Positions 7,313 to 16,995 are shown, counted from the stretch's first letter. The stretch: 64,000 nucleotides of DNA from JAXGYX01 sp040772065 (GCA_040772065.1 JAXGYX010000001.1:1240001-1304000), one strand, 5' to 3'. Program-made: numbers and translations. The notes: a model not told the origin generated them from the letters alone.

Positions 7313-10300
7313 ATTCTTCCTGCCTTTCTATGATTGCGAAGACCTCCTTGACATAACTCGTCACCTGAGCTTCGTCATAGGCATGTTCCCGTAGCTCCTC
7401 ATATATAGCAAGTTGAATATTTCTCTGTTTCTGGAAATTCCTCTTCCAGTCCGATCTGAGCGAAGCACGAATTGCCAGATCCATCGAAATCGCTAACGCT
7501 TCATCATCGAAAAAGTCATACAGAGCTCGTTTAGCCGCGCTGTCTTTAAGGGAATCCGGATACTCGCCACTGTCTTCAGGGTGCAGAATGGAGTTTGCCA
7601 GCTCCACAACTTGACGCAGGTATTCTTCATAGCTTAAGGCCTCGATACGTCTTTGCTCTATGATCTCTTCCAACATTTCAGATAATTTCCCGTAGTATTT
7701 AGGGTTTGAAGACATCTTTTTAACAATTTCATGCCTCATGTTGTTATCGATTGTTTCGGCCTTTGCGCTGTCATCTCCAGGCAGATCATCAATGATGGCT
7801 TCCACAGGTGTGGTTGTGTCCTTATCGATTAAAGCTTCCACTAGACTCATGTCGTTTAATTTGCTGATAACCCTGGAATCCTCCGCTTTAATGTAGGTGT
7901 CCAGGATATAGCGCATGTCCGTTTCATAAGTTCTCAGGTCAATATAGTCATTGCTGGCCAAGCGGATCATATCCCTGATGCGGTTATAACCATTAATGTC
8001 TTTCCTGATTGTTTCAACACTCTCCTCGGAGTACCCATAGTCGCTGACCAGCCTGTCGCAGCAGTTTGCAAACGATCTGGTAAGTGATGAGGTGAGAGAA
8101 TAAAGGATGTCTCTTTTTCCGACAAACTCATCGAGATCACTTTCATGGCCATTACCACAGAAGTATCTGATGTAATCCGTATCTTCCGGATTGTCGCCAA
8201 CATTCTGAAGCAAGTCATCAAGGGAGGCCATCGCGCCCACCATTTCCGATTTTGCTTCATCGTAGCGGCCCTTAAGCAATCCTTCCACATCTTCCTTGTC
8301 ATAGTCTTCAAAGGCTCCGCCCGTGTAGTCGGCAATGGCCAGCTGAAGGTTTCTAAACAAGTCCATGTAATCGACAATATAGCCGTAATCCTTGTCATCG
8401 CCGTCCGGTCTATTTACGCGGCATATCGCTTGAAACAGATCATGATCACGCATAGATTTATCGATATAAATGTAAGTGGCAGAAGGAGCATCAAAGCCTG
8501 TGAGCAGCTTGTCAACGACAATTAGTAACTTCATCGAAGCGGGCTCATTGATAAATTTTTCTTTCGCCTCTTTCTCGAATTCTGTCACACTTTTACCTTT
8601 GAGCATCCGATCATAAACAGATTTCTTATATTCATCTTCGCCGGCCTGGTGCGGATCACTGGTTGCTGTCCTTACGCTTGTTGCATTAGGCTCGAACGAG
8701 GTCACCACAGCACACTTTGTAAAACCTAAGCTGTTGAAAATGTCCCAGTATCTGCAGGCCTCATAAATACTATTGGCGACCAGCAAGGCTGTCCCGCGAT
8801 CATTTTTCAAGCGGGACTTCAGGCTCATATCAAAGATGATATCGCTTGCTATCTTTTCTAATCTTTGTCTTGCGCTATAGAGTTTATTCATCGAAGTCCA
8901 GCTTTGTTTTAACTGAGTCTTCGCTTGTTCGGTAAGCCCCGCTGTCTTGTTTTCAAACCACAGATCAACTTTTTCTTTGCTGGACAAATCCTGATCGATG
9001 TCCCTTGCTTCATAGCGTAAATCCAGCACAACGCCGTCCGCTACACCTTCGTCAAATTTATAAGTGTGAATATAAGGTCCGAAGATTTCCAAACTTGTCT
9101 TTTTATCCTTTTTGAGGAGAGGCGTACCAGTAAAGCCGATTAAGATCGCATCTGGCATAATCGTCTTTACAGCCTCATGGAGTTTTCCTGAATTTGTTCT
9201 ATGACACTCATCAATAAAGGCGACGATATTGCCCTTAGCCTGAAAATTCACGGGTAGGTTTTTCAAAAGATCTTTTAGGTATTTATCTACATCAGCCTGG
9301 CCACCTGCATTATGCCCATACTTGTGAATAAGGGAGCAGATGATACTGGCTTCTTTACCGTTAAGCAATTCATGCAAATTCTTCGTACTTTTAGCTCGGA
9401 CAACATTCTCATCTACGTCTAAAAACAGGCTTTCAATCTGATCGTCCAATTCCTCACGGTCGGTAATGATAACCACCCGACTGTCATCAATATTCTCTAT
9501 AATCCACTTGGCAAGCCACACCATGATGAGCGACTTGCCTGAACCTTGCGTATTCCAAATGATGCCGCCTTCTTTTTCCCTGATTCTCGCCCTGGCGGCA
9601 ATATTGGCGAAATACTGGTTATGTCTGGCGACCTTCTTAATCCCGGCATCAAAAATAATGAAGTCATGGATAAAAGACAGGAAACGCTCTTTTTGGCAGA
9701 GGGAGACGATTCCGTTTCGCAGCTTGTTATCTGTCTGCAGGTCACTGATCCTTTTAGACAAGTCATCCTTTGCATGGACATATTCACGCCATTCAAGATA
9801 GTATTTTTCTTTTGTACCGATCGTTCCGTATTTCAAGCCTTCAGCTTCGTTCCCTGCAAAGATCAACTGCACGGTATGGAAGAAATCCTGAATGTATTCT
9901 TTTTTCTGGTTGGTCAGACTCTGACGAATACCCTCGCCAACACTCACACAAGATCGCTTTAATTCAAAGACTGCCAGCGCAATTCCGTTTACATAAATGA
10001 CTAAGTCTGGCCTTTTACGAGAATGGCCGTCATAGCACAGAGCCGTTACCTCTTCGGCCAAATAAAAATCGTTGTTTTCGATGTTGTCCCAATCGATATA
10101 GTGAACAGTTTGTCGATTGTTCTTGTCGTCCTTCGCCCCCTGTCTGCCATACCTGAGAAGGGAATAAACGTCCTTGTTTACTTTGTATAAGCTGTCTACC
10201 TGGTTGCCGACCAGATTGGCAAGCTCCGATATGGCGAGAGCTATCTGTTCTCTCTTGTAGCCCCGTTTTTCCAGATTTGCTTTAAGAAGATCGGGCTTAA

Positions 10301-10412
10301 TACACCTGTTGTTTTGATCTTCCAGATTTCCCAGATACGTGTAACCGAGGTCATGAATCAGCCAAGACTTGACCTTGTTCTGCAGCTTTCGCTCCTTATC
10401 TACGTTTGCCAT
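7302..10412 (-). CDS. hsdR: Type I restriction enzyme, R subunit
   Basis: A 1036-residue protein. The N-terminal nuclease has P135-D136, E150 and K152 (VFELK), a PD-(D/E)XK site. The helicase motor has Walker A GSGKS at 290-294 and the DECH box at 401-404, followed by the FTGTPL motif. The C-terminal part is the alpha-helical region that contacts the methylase. With HsdM and HsdS it cuts DNA lacking the host methylation, after ATP-driven translocation. All key residues seen are intact, so the enzyme is predicted active. It starts 11 bases after the hsdS stop. Confidence 0.93.
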   Translation of the reverse strand: MANVDKERKLQNKVKSWLIHDLGYTYLGNLEDQNNRCIKPDLLKANLEKRGYKREQIALAISELANLVGNQVDSLYKVNKDVYSLLRYGRQGAKDDKNNRQTVHYIDWDNIENNDFYLAEEVTALCYDGHSRKRPDLVIYVNGIALAVFELKRSCVSVGEGIRQSLTNQKKEYIQDFFHTVQLIFAGNEAEGLKYGTIGTKEKYYLEWREYVHAKDDLSKRISDLQTDNKLRNGIVSLCQKERFLSFIHDFIIFDAGIKKVARHNQYFANIAARARIREKEGGIIWNTQGSGKSLIMVWLAKWIIENIDDSRVVIITDREELDDQIESLFLDVDENVVRAKSTKNLHELLNGKEASIICSLIHKYGHNAGGQADVDKYLKDLLKNLPVNFQAKGNIVAFIDECHRTNSGKLHEAVKTIMPDAILIGFTGTPLLKKDKKTSLEIFGPYIHTYKFDEGVADGVVLDLRYEARDIDQDLSSKEKVDLWFENKTAGLTEQAKTQLKQSWTSMNKLYSARQRLEKIASDIIFDMSLKSRLKNDRGTALLVANSIYEACRYWDIFNSLGFTKCAVVTSFEPNATSVRTATSDPHQAGEDEYKKSVYDRMLKGKSVTEFEKEAKEKFINEPASMKLLIVVDKLLTGFDAPSATYIYIDKSMRDHDLFQAICRVNRPDGDDKDYGYIVDYMDLFRNLQLAIADYTGGAFEDYDKEDVEGLLKGRYDEAKSEMVGAMASLDDLLQNVGDNPEDTDYIRYFCGNGHESDLDEFVGKRDILYSLTSSLTRSFANCCDRLVSDYGYSEESVETIRKDINGYNRIRDMIRLASNDYIDLRTYETDMRYILDTYIKAEDSRVISKLNDMSLVEALIDKDTTTPVEAIIDDLPGDDSAKAETIDNNMRHEIVKKMSSNPKYYGKLSEMLEEIIEQRRIEALSYEEYLRQVVELANSILHPEDSGEYPDSLKDSAAKRALYDFFDDEALAISMDLAIRASLRSDWKRNFQKQRNIQLAIYEELREHAYDEAQVTSYVKEVFAIIERQEEYDI

Positions 10413-10423
10413 TTCTGACCTCC

Positions 10424-11563
10424 TTACACTAATCTGACTCTTCCGGTTAACAGATCATCCATTGCGCCCTCTTTGAGCTGGGCGATTTTATTTTTTTCCT
10501 GTTCAAGCGAATTAATCTCTTCATCCATTGCTGTAAGGATAGAGGCAATGGCTTGCTGTTCGTCTTTGCAAGGCGGAACCTTGACTTCAAAATCTCTTAA
10601 GATTTTTTTGTTTAGCCCTCCACGGCCACCATCTCCAGATGACAGCTCTCTCAAATCTTCATATCCATTCTCAAGTGCATAGTATAAAAACATAAAATCT
10701 GTGTTATCATTCGCTACCATAGCAGCCAAAGACTGATTTAAAGCCATCTCTCTTTCAAGTACTGCAACTGTCCCTCGGGTCTTGCCTTGACCAGCTAGAG
10801 CTACTATCACAGAACAGGGCGGAGCCATTTTGGCAGAAGAGTTCTTCAAACCACTTTCAGTAATATAACTCGTAGGATTCATTATTCTCTTCTGATGAAT
10901 CTCTGTCGAGGACAACCAAGGAATAGCTCCACCCCAATACTTATCCTCTGATGTTGAAGGAGTGCCTCCTGTAATAATTTGCTTAGTCAGGGTTTCAATC
11001 CTACATATTTCCCACCCGTCCTCAAACCCATCAAGTCTGGTTTTGCCAGTAACTAAATCTTCCAAGGCACCATCACGGATGGCCTTTTTCTTTTCAATCA
11101 GTTTGGTAAGGTTTTTAATATGCTCATCAAAACTCGAAAGTGTGGCAGCTATAAGTTTTTGCTCTTTAACTGAGAATGGGATGACGTAGGTATAATCCTT
11201 CAAGTACTTTAAGTGACGATTATAGCCTGTATCTGGTATTTCAATTTTTGAAACATAATACGCTAGAAATTTAGTATCGAAAGAGCGTGGTATTAAAACC
11301 TGAACCCCATCCGCCCCAACAATAAAATCAAAATCTATATACTTTGAGATCCGTGTATGGTCTCCAAACACGATACAATTATGATTTTTAAATATATTAG
11401 GGCTGTTTGAGTAACCAGCAATATATTTTTTCGACTGATCAACCACAGGTGTCCTACCAAAAGGCCTTATTTGGCTACTCAAGATAGAATATTGTTGAAT
11501 TGGCACGACTCGAAACAATTGATCAAAAGTATAGAATTTCCAAGATTCAGGGAGCACTACCAT
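10424..11563 (-). CDS. hsdS: Type I restriction-modification specificity subunit
   Basis: A 379-residue protein with the two-repeat HsdS plan: two variable target-recognition domains, each followed by a conserved helical spacer (IEKKKAIRDGALEDLVTGKT near 160-185; EKNKIAQLKEGAMDDLLTGR at the C-terminus). The domains choose the two halves of the recognition sequence, which cannot be deduced here. The start overlaps the end of hsdM by 7 bp. The base composition of the variable domains is AT-rich, as is usual for exchanged recognition domains. Confidence 0.92.
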   Translation of the reverse strand: MVVLPESWKFYTFDQLFRVVPIQQYSILSSQIRPFGRTPVVDQSKKYIAGYSNSPNIFKNHNCIVFGDHTRISKYIDFDFIVGADGVQVLIPRSFDTKFLAYYVSKIEIPDTGYNRHLKYLKDYTYVIPFSVKEQKLIAATLSSFDEHIKNLTKLIEKKKAIRDGALEDLVTGKTRLDGFEDGWEICRIETLTKQIITGGTPSTSEDKYWGGAIPWLSSTEIHQKRIMNPTSYITESGLKNSSAKMAPPCSVIVALAGQGKTRGTVAVLEREMALNQSLAAMVANDNTDFMFLYYALENGYEDLRELSSGDGGRGGLNKKILRDFEVKVPPCKDEQQAIASILTAMDEEINSLEQEKNKIAQLKEGAMDDLLTGRVRLV

Positions 11564-14241
11564 TTGTATCCCATCCTTTCCAAAGCAAGGCGGACTTTGT
11601 TTCCGGAATCTTGTGTGACTTTTTCAATCTCATCCAAAGTATGTTCATAACGCTTAGATATAGTAGTAACTCGACCCACAACTTCGTCTAAAACCAAATC
11701 CATTTCATTTGCGATGTCGGTCGCAAGCCTAACCATCCATTTTTCATCAAATAGCAGTCGCTTAATTTCATCTACCGATAGCTCGCCATATTGGACAGTC
11801 ACCTTCTCATCAAGGCTTGTTTCTGCTTCCTTGATGCTCTTTTCCAAATCGTCCAATTCATCAGACCGTTCTTTATAGGAAAGCAAGGCTTCGTACTCTT
11901 CCAGATATTTGTCGGGGAGCTCGGCTTTGCTTTTGGCTTCCCTGATAGCATTTTGGATTTTGGCCTTGCCAAGTTTTCCGTTCTTGTTCCGAAGCTCAAA
12001 TTGCTCAAAGGTATCGTTCGTCAATGCGAACTCTTCTGCTTTTTCGGGGTTTTGAGCAAACAAAGTAAAGAGTGCCTCTAAGGAATCCGCAGCTTCAGAG
12101 ACATGCTTATCATCCAGTTCTTTCAGTCTCTTGCTTAATTCGGTTTTGGTAATATTATCTCCAGCCTCATTCAGAACCTCCTGATAAATGCTGTCTTCAC
12201 CGGAGGCCTCTTCTATGCGGTCTTGAAGTTCCGCACGAATCGCTTCGGCACTGGAATTTAAACCTTCAAGCTCTTTTACTTCAGATGAAAAGTATTCTCT
12301 TTCGATAATTTCTCGGGGGATCAGAGCTCCATCAAAGGATTTCACCTTCGTCGTGTCATCGACTTGGATTGTTTCTCCGCTTTCGTCTTTCACCTTTTTT
12401 TGCCTGTATTCATATTCAATTTCGCGGCCGGCTTCATAACCTAAGGCTTTGATCACGTACACGTCGTCCTGGAGTTTTTCATTCCAATAGTTGAGCACGC
12501 AGTCATAAACGTCGTAATTGTCCAGGATAATCGCACCTTCATAAGCAAGCAAAAGTTTATAGGCGATTTCTCGTATAAGTCCTTTAGGGTTCGTATCTCT
12601 ACCAATGTTGAGCAAATCTGATTTAATCTCGTTTTTCCAGCCGTCAAAAATCGTATGCTTTTCACGCTCAGATTCCTTGATGATGTTCGTATCGTTATAG
12701 ACCGCTTCCTCGACTGACTCAGGAGACATGGCCAGTTCATAGACATTATGGTTAGCATCGACAAGAGAAAAAATCTTGTCTTTTAACTGCGGAGACACAT
12801 TCCATAAATTAGCAAGCGAATCTATGTCATGCTTCGGAATGCCTCCTTTGAGGTGAGAGGCGATGTTTTGAGGCAGAGAATTATCAACTTTTTGAATGTA
12901 GCGGGGCACATTCAAATTGCCTTCATTCTGCTTTATTTCTTCATTACTCACAAACCTTGAATAACCATCTATCTCAATACGGTTATTGAAGGTTTGCACA
13001 ATCTTTTCGATATCCTGCTCTCTCAGGCGGTTTTTGCTGCCGTCTTTTTTAAATCCCTGACTGGCATCAATAAAGAAGATGCCCTTTCTTTCTTCCGCTT
13101 TTTCTTTGTCGATGACAATAATGCAGGCGGGAATACCTGTGCCATAAAAGAGGTTTCCGGGAAGGCTCACAATACCTTTGATGTATTTTCGTTTCAAGAT
13201 TTCTTTACGGATGGTCTCTTCTGCATTGCCTCTGAACAAGATGCCGTGAGGCAGGATAATCCCAGCTTTACCGGTATTGTTTAGGGCTTTTAGCACGTGC
13301 AGAAACCAGGCGTAATCGCCATTCTTTTCAGGCGGAATGCCATAGCCGTCAAACCTGCGGAATTTATCTTCACTGGGCTTAATGCCGTCGCTCCAATCCT
13401 TGTCGGAGAAAGGCGGATTCATGACGATAAAATCAAATTTTCGAAGCTCGCCGAAATCATCAGTGTATTGAGGATCTGAGAGTGTATTACCACTAAGAAT
13501 TACACCGGTTCCTTTGTTATGCAGAATAAAATTCATTTTCGCCAAGCCGGCTGTGTCCGGGTATTTCTCCTGACCGTAGATATCTACGATTGAATTCCCT
13601 CTCTCATCAGCAGGAGCCTCGTCAGCTGCACGAATAAGAAGGGAACCGCTTCCGGCTGCCGGATCGTGCAGGGTCCAGAGTTTCCCTGTTTCTTGTGTAA
13701 TATTTCCGATGCCGATAAGCCTGGCTATGGTTCGTGAGACTTCACTGGGTGTATAGAATTGACCTTTGCTTTTTCCTGACTCCTGGGCAAACTTCATCAT
13801 AAAGTACTCGTAAGCATCGCCGATGATGTCATCACCGCTTGCCACGTTACTCTTAAAGTCAATCGCCGGATTTTCAAAAACAGCAATAAGACCAGAAACT
13901 TTATCGACGAGTTCCTTGCCCTTACCAAGTTCATCAGGATTATTAAAGCTGACATCGGGAAGAAGGCCTTTTAGCCTGTTGTCCTCCAGGAATTTTTGAA
14001 TGATGACATCGACTCTTTCACCGACATCGCTTTTTCCTTTTGCTTTGACCAGATCGTCAAAAGAGGCTCCCTCATTGACGGTAAACTCTGCAAACCTTTT
14101 ACCCTTGTACCGGTCGGAGACGTATTTAAAGAACAGCAGAACAAGCACATAGTCCTTATATCTTGAAGGCTCTACACCACCTCTTAATTTATTGCATGCT
14201 TCCCAAAGAATTGAATACAACTCAGATTTTTTCACTGCCAT
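11557..14241 (-). CDS. hsdM: Type I restriction-modification DNA methyltransferase subunit
   Basis: An 894-residue adenine methyltransferase. The SAM-binding motif DPAAGSGSLL lies at 193-202 and the catalytic NPPF at 275-278, preceded by the N-terminal HsdM helical bundle. It is several hundred residues longer than a typical HsdM (about 500). The extra C-terminal region (about 560-890) is charged and probably coiled-coil, as in some Firmicutes long HsdM proteins. It forms the methylase with HsdS and protects host DNA. It begins 9 bases after the XRE regulator stop. Confidence 0.92.
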   Translation of the reverse strand: MAVKKSELYSILWEACNKLRGGVEPSRYKDYVLVLLFFKYVSDRYKGKRFAEFTVNEGASFDDLVKAKGKSDVGERVDVIIQKFLEDNRLKGLLPDVSFNNPDELGKGKELVDKVSGLIAVFENPAIDFKSNVASGDDIIGDAYEYFMMKFAQESGKSKGQFYTPSEVSRTIARLIGIGNITQETGKLWTLHDPAAGSGSLLIRAADEAPADERGNSIVDIYGQEKYPDTAGLAKMNFILHNKGTGVILSGNTLSDPQYTDDFGELRKFDFIVMNPPFSDKDWSDGIKPSEDKFRRFDGYGIPPEKNGDYAWFLHVLKALNNTGKAGIILPHGILFRGNAEETIRKEILKRKYIKGIVSLPGNLFYGTGIPACIIVIDKEKAEERKGIFFIDASQGFKKDGSKNRLREQDIEKIVQTFNNRIEIDGYSRFVSNEEIKQNEGNLNVPRYIQKVDNSLPQNIASHLKGGIPKHDIDSLANLWNVSPQLKDKIFSLVDANHNVYELAMSPESVEEAVYNDTNIIKESEREKHTIFDGWKNEIKSDLLNIGRDTNPKGLIREIAYKLLLAYEGAIILDNYDVYDCVLNYWNEKLQDDVYVIKALGYEAGREIEYEYRQKKVKDESGETIQVDDTTKVKSFDGALIPREIIEREYFSSEVKELEGLNSSAEAIRAELQDRIEEASGEDSIYQEVLNEAGDNITKTELSKRLKELDDKHVSEAADSLEALFTLFAQNPEKAEEFALTNDTFEQFELRNKNGKLGKAKIQNAIREAKSKAELPDKYLEEYEALLSYKERSDELDDLEKSIKEAETSLDEKVTVQYGELSVDEIKRLLFDEKWMVRLATDIANEMDLVLDEVVGRVTTISKRYEHTLDEIEKVTQDSGNKVRLALERMGYKW

Positions 14242-14250
14242 ATCCTCAAA

Positions 14251-14517
14251 TTACTCCTGATCATTATTTTTACTGTCTGCGGTTTTTTCACCATTGGAAA
14301 AGCCTGTTTTTTCGCCGATGCCTTCGACTTCCACGATATCGCTTATCTGGCAATTAAGGCTTTTACATAGACGAACAAGCACATCCATAGAAACATATTC
14401 GTTTTTTCTCATTTTGGAGAATGTGCTCGGCGCAATTTTTGTCTGCGCTTGAACATCAGGGGCATCCAACTCAAGATCTATCATCCTCTTCCATAGTTTC
14501 TTATATGAAACATCCAT
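14251..14517 (-). CDS. XRE-family transcriptional regulator
   Basis: An 88-residue protein. The start at 14517 is chosen because AAGGAGG lies six bases upstream; an in-frame ATG six codons earlier overlaps that ribosome site. The helix-turn-helix (QAQTKIAPSTFSKMRKNEYV, about residues 24-43) is of the short Cro/C1 type that often controls restriction-modification genes. It is the first gene of the operon, directly after a strong promoter, so it probably autoregulates hsdM-hsdS-hsdR expression. The last 30 residues are hydrophilic and may be disordered. Confidence 0.85.
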   Translation of the reverse strand: MDVSYKKLWKRMIDLELDAPDVQAQTKIAPSTFSKMRKNEYVSMDVLVRLCKSLNCQISDIVEVEGIGEKTGFSNGEKTADSKNNDQE

Positions 14518-14549
14518 GTCCTGCCTCCTTAGCACATATAAGTCTTTTT

Positions 14550-14578
14550 ATTATACCATCAACGCTTTGTGTTTTCAA
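14550..14578 (-). promoter_or_regulatory. Strong sigma-70-type promoter of the defence operon
   Basis: On the minus strand TTGAAA (14578-14573) and TATAAT (14555-14550) are separated by exactly 17 bases. The start codon of the XRE regulator is 33 bases beyond the -10 box. Confidence 0.85.
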
Positions 14579-14635
14579 TGATAAATTCGCTTTTTAACGT
14601 ATAGCTTCGAGTACTCGAATATTTAACCCTCTTTG

Positions 14636-14667
14636 CCCTGAAGCCTAAAAAACTTCAGGGCTTTTTT
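14636..14667 (+). terminator. Intrinsic terminator upstream of the plus-strand replication operon
   Basis: CCCTGAAG (14636-14643) pairs with CTTCAGGG (14653-14660), followed by CTTTTTTA. The first base of leader copy B overlaps its T-tract. With no plus-strand gene upstream it may shield the operon from read-through or act as an attenuator. Confidence 0.75.
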
Positions 14668-14726
14668 ACTCAAACCCAGCCTTTCTGTCCAAGGGGGAAG
14701 TGAGGGACACACGATACCAGCCCTCA
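14667..14726 (+). promoter_or_regulatory. Shared operon leader, copy B
   Basis: TACTCAAA (14667-14674), 11 bases, TGTCCAAGGGG (14686-14696), then a small hairpin TGAGGG/CCCTCA (14701-14706, 14721-14726) and the AGGAGGA ribosome site. The end of the motif is 49 bases from the ATG at 14745, the same distance as in copy C. Confidence 0.65.
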
Positions 14727-14744
14727 GAACAGGAGGAAATGCTT

Positions 14745-14939
14745 ATGAAAGCACGACAAGCAAAGGACATGGAACTGATTGGACTTCTGACCGCCATCAG
14801 CATCCTGTCCAAGCGAATGGCAAATGAACTGGTCAGAAATCAACAAACGAAGGAGGCAAGCTATGAGTCGCATCAAGTTACTGAAAGATGTCGCAGACGA
14901 CATGAGTGCACTGGCAGAGAGCATCGCTTTGCTGGCTAA
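14745..14939 (+). CDS. Small hypothetical phage protein
   Basis: A 64-residue protein starting at the ATG at 14745, seven bases after AGGAGGA; an earlier in-frame ATG is too close to that site. The sequence begins MKARQAKDMELIGLLTAISI and contains a predicted helix ending in a basic patch (KRMANELVR, then RCRRRHE). It overlaps the next gene by 77 bp in another frame, so only about the first 40 residues are free to evolve independently. I do not recognise it; similar short helical proteins open the DUF2800 operon of many Firmicutes phages. Confidence 0.6.
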   Translation: MKARQAKDMELIGLLTAISILSKRMANELVRNQQTKEASYESHQVTERCRRRHECTGREHRFAG

Positions 14940-15147
14940 CGCCATCGCAAGCGACAAGGAAGAAACGGAAGAACCAATCCCCCAGCTCACCTTATCCGAT
15001 GTGAGGGGCGTGCTGGCCAAGAAGTCACAGGCCGGTCTTACCAAAGGCGTGAAGGCACTCATCAAAAAATACGGCGCAGAGCGTCTGTCGGATGTGAAAC
15101 CTGAAGACTATGAAGCGCTGCTGAAGGATGTGGAGGGACTGGGCTAA
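14863..15147 (+). CDS. Small hypothetical phage protein, helical
   Basis: A 94-residue protein starting at the ATG at 14863, after AAGGAGG. The N-terminal half is helical (LLKDVADDMSALAESIALLA). The C-terminal half carries a VRGVLAKKSQAGLTKGVKAL stretch that resembles short rRNA-/DNA-binding-type domains of phage proteins next to DUF2800. No function is assigned. It overlaps the DUF2800 start by one base (TAATG). Confidence 0.7.
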   Translation: MSRIKLLKDVADDMSALAESIALLANAIASDKEETEEPIPQLTLSDVRGVLAKKSQAGLTKGVKALIKKYGAERLSDVKPEDYEALLKDVEGLG

Positions 15148-16280
15148 TGGCAAAGCACGCAACCTTATCCGCATCCAGCGCCGAACGCTGGCTCCATTGT
15201 CCGCCATCGGCAAGGCTGAACGAAAAGGCAGCCGACTTCGCTTCGGAGTATGCCCGTGAGGGATCGGAAGCCCATGCCCTTTGTGAATTCCGGCTAAAGC
15301 TGGCGCTGGGCATGGAGACGGAAGACCCGATACCCGACCTTTCCCTGTATTCACAGGAGATGGAAGATGCCGCAGAACAGTATGTCGACCGCATCCTGGA
15401 AGCTCTGGAAGCGGTCAGGAAAACCACACCGGACCCGGCTGTCCTAATCGAGCAGCGGCTGGACTTTTCCGACTATGTACCGGGCGGTTTCGGCACTGCA
15501 GACTGCGTCATTCTCGCAGACAAAACACTTCATTTATTTGACATGAAGTATGGGACGGGTGTTTTCGTCGATGCCCATGAAAACCCGCAGCTCATGCTCT
15601 ATGCCCTCGCCTGCCTTCAGCTCTTTGACGGCATCTATGACTTCGATGAAGTCAGGATGACCATCATCCAGCCCAGGCGGGACAACTACAGCTCTTTCAC
15701 GATGAAGAAAGATGAATTGTACCAATGGGCCAACGAGACGGTCAGACCGATTGCAGCCCTTGCCTTTGACGGCAAGGGAGACTTCTCGGCCGGTGACTGG
15801 TGCAGGTTCTGCAAGGTAAAAGCAACCTGTGCCAAACGAGCCGAGGTCAACCTGGAACTGGCCAAGCTTGAATTCCAAAGACCGCCCCTGCTCTCCGATA
15901 CGGAGATTGAAGAAATCTTAGGGCAGCTCGATGAGCTGACCGCATGGGCAAACGACATCAAAGACTATGCCCTGACCGCCGCCAAGTCGGGCAAGAAATG
16001 GCACGGCTTCAAGCTGGTCGAAGGCAGGTCAAACCGCAAGTATCTGGACGATGTGAAAGTCGCCCAGGCAGTAGAACAAGCCGGCTTTGATCCCTATGAA
16101 AAGAAACTCCTAGGCATCACAGCCATGACAACTCTCCTTGGACGAAAGCAATTCAGCGAAATCTTGGGAGACCTCATTATCAAGCCACAAGGCAAACCGA
16201 CGCTGGTACCGGACAGCGATAAAAGACCGGAAATGACAACTATTTTAGATGAGTTTAAGGAGGAAACCACTCATGAGTAA
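15147..16280 (+). CDS. DUF2800 family protein, Cas4/RecB-like nuclease
   Basis: A 377-residue protein. It has a RecB-type nuclease core with GTAD at 116-119 (D119) and DMKYG at 132-136 (D132, K134). The flanking cysteines C18 and C219-X2-C222-X5-C228 suggest an iron-sulfur cluster as in Cas4 and AddB. DUF2800 is a common phage gene placed before DUF2815 and a family A polymerase, exactly as here. A role in DNA end processing or recombination during phage replication is inferred. The start follows GGAGGGA and overlaps the previous stop. Confidence 0.88.
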   Translation: MAKHATLSASSAERWLHCPPSARLNEKAADFASEYAREGSEAHALCEFRLKLALGMETEDPIPDLSLYSQEMEDAAEQYVDRILEALEAVRKTTPDPAVLIEQRLDFSDYVPGGFGTADCVILADKTLHLFDMKYGTGVFVDAHENPQLMLYALACLQLFDGIYDFDEVRMTIIQPRRDNYSSFTMKKDELYQWANETVRPIAALAFDGKGDFSAGDWCRFCKVKATCAKRAEVNLELAKLEFQRPPLLSDTEIEEILGQLDELTAWANDIKDYALTAAKSGKKWHGFKLVEGRSNRKYLDDVKVAQAVEQAGFDPYEKKLLGITAMTTLLGRKQFSEILGDLIIKPQGKPTLVPDSDKRPEMTTILDEFKEETTHE

Positions 16281-16836
16281 ATCAAATCCAATGAAGGTTA
16301 TCACAGGCAAAGATACACGCTGGAGCTATGCCAACGTGTGGGAAGCAAAATCCATCAACGGCGGTACGCCGAAGTTCTCGGTCTCGCTGATCATTCCAAA
16401 GTCAGATAAAGAGACGCTGGATGCCATCAAGAAAGCCATTGAAGCCGCCTACAAGGAAGGCGAAGCCAAACTCAAGGGAAACAGCCGCACGGTGCCGGCT
16501 CTAAATTCCATCAAGCTGCCGCTTCGTGACGGTGACGTAGAGCGCCCGGATGATGAAGCCTATGCCAACAGTTACTTTATCAATGCCAACTCGGCCACAG
16601 CTCCTGGCATTGTCGATGCCGATGTGAACCCGATTCTCGACCGCTCCGAAGTCTACAGCGGTGTGTATGGCAGAGTATCCATCACCTTCTACGCATTCAA
16701 CTCGAACGGCAATCGGGGCATCGCCTGCGGCCTGAACAACCTTCAGAAAATCCGTGACGGCAAGCCGCTCGGAAGCCGTGCCAGCGCCGAGTCCGACTTC
16801 GGCGACCTGAGCGATGACGATGACTTCTTGTCGTAA
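16273..16836 (+). CDS. DUF2815 family protein, probable single-strand DNA-binding protein
   Basis: A 187-residue protein. The start is the ATG at 16273 (AGGAGGAAA upstream), overlapping the DUF2800 stop by 8 bp. The sequence has alternating beta-strand segments (TRWSYANVWEAK, PKFSVSLIIPK, GRVSITFYAF) compatible with an OB fold. It ends in a very acidic tail (ESDFGDLSDDDDFLS), typical of single-strand-binding proteins that recruit partners. The family sits between nuclease and polymerase genes in many phages. Confidence 0.87.
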   Translation: MSKSNPMKVITGKDTRWSYANVWEAKSINGGTPKFSVSLIIPKSDKETLDAIKKAIEAAYKEGEAKLKGNSRTVPALNSIKLPLRDGDVERPDDEAYANSYFINANSATAPGIVDADVNPILDRSEVYSGVYGRVSITFYAFNSNGNRGIACGLNNLQKIRDGKPLGSRASAESDFGDLSDDDDFLS

Positions 16837-16848
16837 GGAGGCAGGCCG

Positions 16849-16989
16849 ATGTTTGCAGATCTTTTCAAGGAAGTGTACATCGCCTTCAATGCCTTCATTT
16901 TAGGCGGTCTTGCGGCCTTCCTGCCATTCTACGCCGTCTATCAGTTCGGCAAGGCTGTCTGGAAGCGAGTCAAAGAACAGCAAGAGTAA
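16849..16989 (+). CDS. Short membrane protein
   Basis: A 46-residue reading frame, MFADLFKEVYIAFN and onward, with GGAG nine bases before the ATG and a stop at 16987-16989. Residues 13-32 form one hydrophobic segment (AFILGGLAAFLPFYAVYQF), followed by a basic tail, so a single-pass membrane peptide is likely. It lies between DUF2815 and the polymerase in the same orientation. No family is recognised. Confidence 0.6.
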   Translation: MFADLFKEVYIAFNAFILGGLAAFLPFYAVYQFGKAVWKRVKEQQE

Positions 16990-16995
16990 CTGCCG

